Positions 57,083 to 64,000 of a DNA stretch of 64,000 nucleotides are shown piece by piece. The notes beneath the pieces were generated by a model, which saw nothing but the letters and a program-made list of their open reading frames with translations, was not told the DNA's origin and made no database searches. How positions within the stretch are numbered: position 1 is the first letter of the stretch; each line of letters begins with the position of its first letter. The DNA is taken from assembly GCA_000827205.1 (NCBI GenBank), contig KN832561.1:1568906-1632905 (forward strand), read 5' to 3'. Origin of the DNA: Plicaturopsis crispa FD-325 SS-3 (taxonomy: Eukaryota; Basidiomycota; Agaricomycetes; Amylocorticiales; Amylocorticiaceae). A program made the translations under genes and the position numbers.

Positions 57083-57589
57083 TTAGCATACAAGTTCATG
57101 CCAACTATGATGAAGTGTACTTGCTCGTGTCGGAAGAACGCGTGGATCAAGAGCATCGATGTCAAGTCCATCGCGCTTAAGTGCCTGAAGTGGCTCTGGT
57201 AGCCCCTCCACACAGTCCATCCACAATCGTACCTGCTTGAGTTGTGCGAGCGTTTGCCCTGGAGGCAGGGACTCGTTTCCAGGCCGCCATCGTGAAAGGA
57301 TCATCCTGGCCACGTCATCCTCGTCTATATCGATGGTGTCGATGAGTGTCAGGACTTCTAGAGCCGGAAGACACCAGGCGTTTACAGAATCCGCCGCGCG
57401 TTCTAATGAGGCGATGAGACTGCTGGTAATCGGGGGAAAGTCGGAGATGTCGAGCACGCGGAGAGAGGGAAGGTGATGTAGGCATTGGACGAGCTCGTGT
57501 TCTGCAATTTCGACGAATTCGAGAACGAGTTTATCTAGCTTGCAGCGACTACGCTGGAAAAAAGACAGAAAAGCATCAGGAAAACTCGA
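57083..57589 (-). pseudogene. Split F-box/LRR gene, C-terminal part
   Basis: Minus strand. From the insertion edge the frame reads SSFPDAFLSFFQRSRCKLDK, LVLEFVEIAEHELVQCLHHL, PSLRVLDISDFPPI, then the C-terminal LRRs (LPALEVLTLIDTID, MILSRWRPGNESLPPGQTLA, LQALKRDGLDIDALDP). It matches the C-terminal half of the intact F-box gene at 31553-33154 (SFLSFLERSRC; LRHLPSLRILEI; MLRSRWRPHDQS; LKREGFNIDLPP). Its N-terminal half lies at 62233-63318 beyond the insertion. The reading frame within this part is intact, so the break is recent or under weak decay. Confidence 0.8.
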
Positions 57590-57748
57590 ATTTTCTTAGA
57601 CGTCTTAAACCATCTTGCGGTCGTCTTAAAGTGCCGCGAGTCTTAGAGCATCTTAAATTGTCTTGAAAGGTCTGGTGCAAGACGCGTCAGACGCTTCCAG
57701 CGCAAAAGTGTCTGATACGGTCTTGCATAGTCTGAATCAAATGGCTGG

Positions 57749-59035
57749 TAGGGCTCTCAACCGTCCCGTAAATTACGGGGTTACGATCGTTTTAGACGGT
57801 TACGATCGTCTCGTAATACGCTCGGGAAATCCCGAATACGGACGGTTACGATACGGTTGGTATCGTCTCGTAACCGTACGTCCTCGTATTTACGGTCGTC
57901 TCTACGCCTGCAAACGGAGACGCTGTCTCTCGCAGACGAGACGCGCCCCAAATTGCACATCACTCCCGTCTTCATGCTGGTTATCCCTTATGCCCATTGC
58001 TGTTGCCTCCAGCGAGGCTAGCTCTACTTTGACTCCTGCACCAGCACCAATGAGGACCCGATCACCAGCATTGACGAGGGCACACCCACGGCGACCTGAC
58101 CCACCCCAATCTTGGACACGTACAAGAACGGTTTCATTGGCAACTTATAGACCGACACGCAATTACGCAAGCCCATCCAGCCAGTGGCTACGCGGTCCTC
58201 ACCATCTCGCCGCACAACTCGCATGATCACCGTTGGCACTGCTGGTGTGCGGGCATCGGCAAGGCCGCGTACACCAGCATCGGCAACTAGCGCGAGCGGT
58301 GCGGGGATAGCGATGAACGCCACGAGCGCGAGTGCGAGGGGCAGGGCGGCGTCGATGGCGGCGAGAGCAGTGTGCCGACGAAAGGGAGGAGCCTGTAGGC
58401 GGCGACAGCGGAGAGGACGGCGATGTCGATGTCAAGGAGGACGCGTACGGCCTTGGTACGTTTTCGTGACCTCGAGTCTTCGACAAGTTCGATGTGTTTG
58501 CTAGCATCGACGATCCGGGAGATTTCGCTCCACTCAAGTACGCGTCCCTGCGTTGCGGGACGTGTAGCGTGCGGCCGTGCGTGTCTTCGCCGACAGCGCC
58601 TTTCCCTCAGCGCTGTGCTACGACATGGATCGAGGATTTGTAGTTCATGCCAATTGTAGACTAATAGGATGATAATAAAATTGTGTCTTGTCATATCTAT
58701 CAGTACATGCCAATGTCGTTGACTCCAACTTCTAAGACTACCAGTGTCACCGTACTACATGATGGTGAAGTTGGTGCATGTACCGACGAGTCCCGCGACT
58801 CATCAGCATGCGTTAAAAGGGGAACAAGTGGGGGCAACGCGCTCGCGTTGCGAATCAGCTGCGTGTGGCCCGGTGCGCAAAAAACGCTCGTACAGACGAC
58901 CGTTTTTACGAGACGGGGCACATACGGGCGTCGCGTATACGGTAACCATCGTATATTATCGTCCTAGAGACGATCGTAATCGTATTTATCCGTATTTATA
59001 CGGTCGTCTCCGTATACGGGACGATGAGAGCCCTA
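57749..59035. mobile_element. Nested inverted-repeat element, hAT-like ends
   Basis: Left end TAGGGCTCTCAACCGTCCCG; right end, other strand, TAGGGCTCTCATCGTCCCG. Behind both ends lie arrays of CGATCGT, ACGGTCGTC and CGTAA motifs (57779-57900 and 58900-59030). TAGGG..TCTCA ends resemble fungal hAT elements. A near 8-bp repeat (ATGGCTGG at 57741; TTGGCTGG at 59039) flanks it, though the right copy is offset by three bases. Minus-strand readings such as GEDRVATGWMGLRNCVSVYK (58024-58250) look protein-like but are frameshifted; no hAT transposase motif is seen. Confidence 0.6.
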
Positions 59036-59036
59036 A

Positions 59037-60066
59037 CATTGGCTGGGCCCTTACCGGACCAGAAATTTCGCGTCACGCGTTTTCACCAAAAAGGAAATAT
59101 GCTTATGTAAAGGGTCAGTCCTCGTCGCTCGACCTTGGACTTAGGCTGTCGACTGTCGACGACGCGTCTCTACCATGCGCGTACTGCTGACGGCTCTCCT
59201 CTTGACTACATCTACAAGACTGTACTACCTCGCATTTCGTTCTCAATACTATCTGTTTTGCCACACACTCCTCTATATCAACGTTAGCAGTCCCCAGCCT
59301 GAGACTCTGCCATCTGGTCTCCGACGCGCTCGGTCGTTCAGTTCACATGCCAGACGCGTTTCGATGGAGCTCTCCTGCTGGATTCGCGCTCTGCAGAAGC
59401 TGCACCTCAAGGCGACGCTTGTACGAGGGTGTGACGGGCTGGCGCTCGTCGGCAGGAGAGAAGTCCATGACGGACTGCATTCTCTCGAACCTCGTTGGAG
59501 GTGACTCGGAGTAAGTGGCTTCGACGGTCCACTGCGGGGGTCCACTCAAGAACTTTCTGGAGCTCCACAGACCATCGTAGGAGGTGATGTCGTAGTCCTG
59601 CGATGCGAACACCTCAGGTATCTCCGTGAAGGAAGAGCTCGACTCGGCGAGAGGTGACGGTGAAATTGGTGTGGGCGGTAACTCGAAAGGGCGCAGAAGC
59701 GGCTGAGTCAAGGGAAAGCGAGTGAGTGTATCTGGACCCAACTCCTGAGAGCGCTCGAGATGTAGAGTGTCGAGGCTGTCGACTAGCTCAGAGGTAGAAG
59801 CGGCGACGGTAGGTGTACTTGGCAGGCCTCGGAGCCCTAAAGACCTCAGAGCAGGTAAATCACACTCATTGGAAGAGAATTCCGGACTATCGAGAATATG
59901 GAATGGATTGTTCATTGTCGTGGTACAGGAACAAGAGTGCAAGGGTACGAGCTACGGTAGAGGCAGAAGAAACAGTAGGAGACGCGTCGAGAGCAAACAG
60001 CCGCGATTCCCGATTCGTCAAAAAACGTGATCGCGGTTTCTGGTCCGGTAAGGACCCCGCCATTTG
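59037..60066. repeat. Inverted-repeat unit within the insertion
   Basis: At 59040 TTGGCTGGGCCCTTACCGG then ACCAGAAA; at 60066 on the other strand ATGGCGGGGTCCTTACCGG then ACCAGAAA, followed in both by CGCG and a TCACG motif. The arms total about 45 bp. The right arm also continues outward into GTCTGATTCAAATGGC, which matches GTCTGAATCAAATGGC just left of the nested hAT-like element (57729-57745). This suggests that the hAT-like element landed inside the left arm of this unit. Confidence 0.55.
59343..59915 (-). CDS. Open reading frame inside the insertion, unidentified
   Basis: A 190-codon minus-strand frame with an ATG at 59913-59915 (MNNPFHILDSPEFSSNECDL) and TAG at 59343-59345. It is rich in Ser, Pro, Leu and Thr: LPALRSLGLRGLPSTPTVAA, LRPFELPPTPISPSPLAESS and ESPPTRFERMQSVMDFSPAD. 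It is not a transposase. It lies wholly between the arms of the 59037-60066 unit, so it may be a captured host gene piece. No known domain; expression unknown. Confidence 0.35.
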   Translation of the reverse strand: MNNPFHILDSPEFSSNECDLPALRSLGLRGLPSTPTVAASTSELVDSLDTLHLERSQELGPDTLTRFPLTQPLLRPFELPPTPISPSPLAESSSSFTEIPEVFASQDYDITSYDGLWSSRKFLSGPPQWTVEATYSESPPTRFERMQSVMDFSPADERQPVTPSYKRRLEVQLLQSANPAGELHRNASGM

Positions 60067-62040
60067 AATCAGACCATAATGAAAGAGATCGACTGTCATC
60101 TCGAAATTTTGGTCTGACTACGGGAGACTAGGTCTTGCATGCAGATGAATAAAAAGAATCAAACCATTATTTACACAATTACAGGAGTGCCAAGTATACG
60201 ATAACCGATATCGTGTTACAAGCAAAGGATACACACCTCGTACTACTGTGCCGGTGACTTGCCCACGTTCAAGTCCGGGGCGGAAAATCTCATTAGCATC
60301 AGCTTGCTCGCCGTCGCGCTATGCAGCGGCAGCGGCTCTGCGCAAGCGCGGTCAGCACGCGGCCCCATGCAGCAGTCATCGCAGGCGACTCCGGTCCAGC
60401 GTACACGAGCGCGGACAGCTCGCGTGCGGTGGCGTGGCCGGGGGTAGACCGCAGTGTCAGAGAGACTCGCGCTGTGGTGGCAAGATGTTTGCGACGGCGG
60501 GAGTGTGTAGAACATCTGCGAATTTGGTATCTGCAAGGGTGTTGATGTTCGACGTTGAGCAAGAGAATCGGTAGGGGCCGTACAGCGGGTACTCGCCCGT
60601 TTCTACAAACATCAACAGTCAGAAAAACGGGGAAACCGTGTTCAGAAACTCACGATGTTCGCCGCCACTGGTCCGCGTGAGCGTGCACGTCCTAACGCTT
60701 GCCCGGCCGCGCGCTGTGATCCTCCATCTCTATCGTTGACGCTGACGTGCGCTTGTCCGCACCCGAATCATCCGCCGCCGCATCCTGCTTCCAGCACCGC
60801 TCCAGCGCCAGGTGTCGCCGTAGGCCGCGTGCGGCGCACTCTGGGAAGCACAGTCGACATGTAAAATAGCAGAGTTACGAACGTCAAAGCAGAGAATCTG
60901 CGTGGAACGTCAGCGTTTAGGCATACCGATTGAGATCATCGTCGTCGAGTCTGAGACGGTACGCGCTCGCAAATTGTGGCGTGAGTTTGGTGCTATACAG
61001 TACCAAAATCAACTCCGCTTGGCGTGCATTGACACGCGCCGCGTTCGTTTTTTCTCCAAGTTTTTGCTCAGAGAGTCAAGACTCTCAACCTAATCTCTTT
61101 TCTCGCTTACCTTGCGCTCTCAGGCCTTACGCTCTCAGAATCTGTGCAAGAAGACTAGCATTCTGTCTTTATCAAAGCATTGCACTGGTGGTGCTTCACC
61201 TGTGGATCCCGTCGCTTCGAGATGAAGCTTCAGTCATGGTCGTGCCCGTGCAAATATCGCTGTCCAGGCCTGTCCACGGACGCTCATCGTGCCCGATCAA
61301 TCATATCCGAGTCTCAGGAAACGCAAACACCCCCGAGCTGCCTTGACCGACTTCCGGACGACGGCGCTCTCTGTCGCTAACGGACCAACGCAGGCCTCCA
61401 CACCCGTCGCAGGATTGCCAAGGACATGAACAAGAGCGTGGACTAGGGATCAACTCTTGCCTGGCGCTGGCTCAGTGATCGCTCGAAAGGGCAACACCAC
61501 CGTCATTGTGTTGCAGCCGAGGGGAACACGAAGCGAATTATCGAGAAGATGTTGCGTAGGATCGCGCGTATTGGTGGCAACCATCCCGATTACCACCCCA
61601 GGTTGTCTCCCGGCGACGCGACCACCTGCTTTGACTTGCACTCAAAGGCGCATCCGCATCCGTCTCGCCCTCTTGGCCTTGCACGCTCAAATATTCGGCG
61701 GCGCCCAGTCGTACTGCAGCCTGGAACTCCCAGCTTGCTCTCCGCCCTAGGCTATTATGGCTGCCTCATGCTCCCCGATATCTACCCTGCAACACGGCTT
61801 ACGCATGGCCGATCGGACGGATTATGGAGTCCAGGCACGTCTCATCGTTTCTCCATGCTTGCGGCACTATATGTGGGTACTTGCGCGCTTACAACATGGA
61901 TGTTACAGGGTCGCGGCTTGATACCAAGCATCTCTGGGGTACGCGCTTTCTCAATACTGAGTAGATAATATTGTACGCTACGATCGACAATATAACATTT
62001 TGTTCATTTCACGATTGCTTCCCGAAAGTGGCCATCATCT
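60067..62040. other. Right part of the insertion, no recognised gene
   Basis: About 2 kb of overlapping short frames on both strands. Protein-like stretches occur (minus 60300-60560, TARELSALVYAGPESPAMTA; plus 61480-61960, MLAALYVGTCALTTWML) but with frame breaks and no family match. It may be decayed captured coding DNA. The last 190 bp (62040-62232) form the GTCTTA-rich right terminus. Confidence 0.4.
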
Positions 62041-62232
62041 GGAGTATTAAGACAGCATCTTCTACGTCTGAGACATGTCTGGCGTTCATCTTACACTGTA
62101 ACGTTAAGACCGAAAGTGTCTTATTAGTGTCTTAAGCAGAAAGTGGATCTACTGACAAAGATGAACATGTCTTAGCGTCTGACACGTCTTATGTGTCTTA
62201 TTCATCTTATTAAGACGCTGTAAGACACGGCC

Positions 62233-63318
62233 AGAAAAATCGACTTTTGCTGATGAAGAGCCCTCAAGTATGGAGAAAGTCCCGCCAGTGTGCACTTGGA
62301 GTTCTTGCAGAGCTGGCATGGTCGCTCGTGCGAAAAGGTCCATGGCAGGCTCGAAATCTTCGACGACAGACAGATGCAACCTTCGCAGATATGGGAGTAC
62401 GGAGGGCACAGTCAACTGCTCCTGCCCCGGGATTTCCTCGTAGATGTCATGAAATTCGCATTCTACCAAATTTTGGGCCTTCGATAATATACGGGCACAC
62501 GTAATGTGGGATGGCGAGGACATGGTCAAATGTGTCAACTGGGCCCAAGGTAAACCTGTGAATCTATAGATGGATGCAATGTGGCTCCTAAAGGTTACTT
62601 TGCGCAGTTGGGGCGATGATTGAAAGACATTCCAAGCTAGGCGGTCATCGTCTTTCAGGTTGAGTGAAATTGAGTGCAAAGAGGGGAGGCCACCAGACAG
62701 GCCTGCTCTGAGGTCCAGTGTGATTTGTGGTATTGAGAGATCGAGATGTCTCCAGCGCGAGGCATATGAAACGATCAAAGCAACGATCTTGGGCGTGTAG
62801 TGAGAGTGGTATTTCAGGGATAACGGAAGACTCCCCGAGCGCTGGATCCAAACGTTGGCTGCGGTAAACCGGGTACGGCGACGTCCTATGTAGACAGATG
62901 TCCATAGCTGTGGTGTTGTCATTGCGACTATCCACCACTTGTGGCATACGCCCCCAAGATGTAACACCGTGGAGTGTATGGCGGACACCTCGTCCGGATC
63001 CTCCGGGAGGCATTCGATGAATATAAGGGACATAATTTCGCTTGGGAATCGGCGTAGCGGCGAGACGATGCTCCGGTTTGTATCGCAACGTCTCTGGAGT
63101 GCCTGCTGTCTGCGCCCAAGTTGGGCCAGATCGTCCTGCAGTCGAGCTATCTCTGCATTGATCGCGAACAGACTCGTTTCGGACTGGCAAAGATCTTGTC
63201 GAATCAGGGACTCCTCCACAGTGGATGGGACATCGTTAGTCTCAAGGAGACCTGGAAGCGGATGGTCTGGGAGCGGGAATGGTTCCTGTCCAGCTGAGGA
63301 ACTGTAGTCATTGCACAT
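62233..63318 (-). pseudogene. Split F-box/LRR gene, N-terminal part
   Basis: Minus strand, ATG at 63316-63318 (MCNDYSSSAGQEPFPLPDHP). It follows the layout of the intact F-box gene at 31553-33154: coiled coil (SLFAINAEIARLQDDLAQLG), F-box IVSPLRRFPSEIMSLIFIEC, VCHKWWIVAMTTPQLWTSVY and LRR-like segments (LHSISLNLKDDD; LTHLTMSS; MPALQELQVHTGG). Host sequence stops at SSSAKVDF; the frame then runs 27 codons into the transposon end (62149). The CxxC pair of the relative (WTCGNCG) is not kept. A truncated F-box protein with its Skp1-binding part could still be made. Confidence 0.8.
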
Positions 63319-64000
63319 CCGCAAGTGTTGGAATTTGTGTGTGCGTCGCGTCCTCGGAAAGGGCGCGTTCGCGAGTTTCGGATCGGACTTCGGACTTCTG
63401 CCAAATAGTCGTCAATAGTACGCGCGTCCACGTAGCACATGTATCAGTCAAAAGAATATAATATTTCCTTTCTACTCGCAGACCCCATTTTTATTTTAGA
63501 CCGTTCTCGTCGGTCCAAGCAATGTCGGCGGATGAATATTCTGAGGCCTATCTGATAGGATGGGCCCAATTATATTTTGGCCTATCTAGAAGGGTGGGCC
63601 CACACTCAATTCTGCCCATCCAGAATATTTGGCCGTTTGTGGCATCGTCTCCGCCCACAGGCAAAATATTTTGAAAAGGCAGGGGCCCACCAGGCTCAAA
63701 ATATTTCTAATCGCATCCACCGGTGCAAAAAGGCGGACAGGACCAGGATTCGAGCCCAGACCTTCCAGCCAAATAGTTCCCACAATGATTCAGTCGCCGC
63801 GCTTATCCGCTACGCCATACTGGCATACAATATTACGGTACCATACCAGTTATAGCCACAGTATCCGAATATTTTCTCATAGCTCTCATTGCGTCCGCCT
63901 CCCATATTCTCAACCATTTGTGCCACGGTTGGCCTACCTTCTTCAAAATATTCTGGTCACTAGTGGCTCGTGTCCGCTATTCAGTTTCAAAATATTCTGT
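63319..64000. repeat. AATATT-rich repeat region with tRNA-Ser-like segment
   Basis: Beyond the F-box start (first 150 bp, its promoter), 63530-64000 holds about ten AATATT cores, often as CAAAATATTCTG or its complement (63662, 63693, 63943, 63984). A 34-bp near-tandem starts GGCCTATCT at 63545 and 63579, each followed by TGGGCCCA. The region runs off the window end. With the tRNA-like segment below it looks like a SINE-type or other dispersed repeat. Confidence 0.5.
63731..63820 (-). ncRNA. tRNA-Ser-like segment (SINE head or tRNA pseudogene)
   Basis: On the minus strand an A-box-like TGGCGTAGCGGATAAGCG, then GGCGACTGAATCATTGTGGG (resembling the anticodon region and variable arm of tRNA-Ser), then the B-box GGCTCGAATCC. 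The acceptor ends do not pair well, so a working tRNA is unlikely. An internal pol III promoter of a SINE fits better. Confidence 0.4.

Larger units (their letters stand above)
57590..62232. mobile_element. Composite mobile insertion, 4.6 kb, splitting the F-box gene
   Basis: Foreign DNA between the two halves of one F-box gene. It is flanked by GGAAAACTCGA (57579-57589) and AGAAAAATCGA (62233-62243), 9 of 11 bases alike, a likely target-site duplication. The ends are inverted: TCTTAGACGTCTTAA at the left and, on the other strand, TCTTACAGCGTCTTAA at the right. Both ends hold many copies of GTCTTA or TAAGAC (57595-57680; 62040-62230). The interior contains at least two further inverted-repeat units and gene-like fragments; no transposase is recognised. 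It is best read as a non-autonomous DNA transposon that has taken in other elements. Confidence 0.7.

Noticed and set aside
62149-62232. Last 27 codons of the N-terminal F-box frame as natural C-terminus
   Set aside because: They are encoded by the GTCTTA-rich transposon end and have no counterpart in the intact relative.

Overview
The window is nuclear DNA of a filamentous basidiomycete, most probably an Agaricomycete. Genes are dense and split by many 45-65 nt GT-AG introns. Several families are typical of mushroom-forming fungi: F-box/LRR proteins with an N-terminal coiled coil, DUF6534-type seven-helix membrane proteins, serine-rich cupredoxins, and small secreted proteins with an 'ERLARGLPLLPPK' start. 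There are no bacterial operons and no CRISPR. I place it no more precisely than Agaricomycetes.

Layout. 1-4.7 kb holds three housekeeping genes: nucleoside diphosphate kinase (-), complex III subunit QCR7 (+) and transketolase (-). A monocarboxylate-type MFS transporter follows (7.0-8.7 kb). After a gene-poor stretch with one inverted-repeat element (10.7-11.1 kb) comes a tandem pair of PLP-dependent L-serine/threonine dehydratases (11.9-15.0 kb), the cytochrome oxidase assembly factor PET100 (-) and a small secreted protein. At 17.4-19.7 kb lies a repeat island with two diverged copies of a tRNA-related element. Then come glutamate decarboxylase, a GPI-type cupredoxin, HID1, a second MCT-like transporter, an intact F-box protein (-), a RAD57/XRCC3-like recombination protein, a relic and an intact copy of a DUF6534 membrane protein, and a tandem pair of DHA1-type MFS transporters. 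Next are tRNase Z (-), a disordered intronless protein, ER glucosidase I (GH63, -), an SPFH/band-7 protein and a small membrane protein (-).

The last 7 kb are the most unusual part. A second F-box gene (minus strand) is cut in two by about 4.6 kb of foreign DNA. The insertion is flanked by a near-duplicate 11-bp target sequence, has GTCTTA-rich inverted ends, and contains further nested inverted-repeat elements and gene-like fragments. The window ends in an AATATT-rich repeat with a tRNA-Ser-like segment.

The genes do not form an obvious pathway cluster. Central metabolism (transketolase, serine dehydratases, glutamate decarboxylase), mitochondrial biogenesis (QCR7, PET100, possibly tRNase Z), secretion (HID1, glucosidase I) and transport are interleaved. 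No polyketide synthase, NRPS, terpene synthase or P450 is seen, so the transporter pair is not read as part of a secondary-metabolite cluster. All multi-exon models were spliced by eye. Start and stop positions are read from the sequence, but individual splice sites can be wrong.
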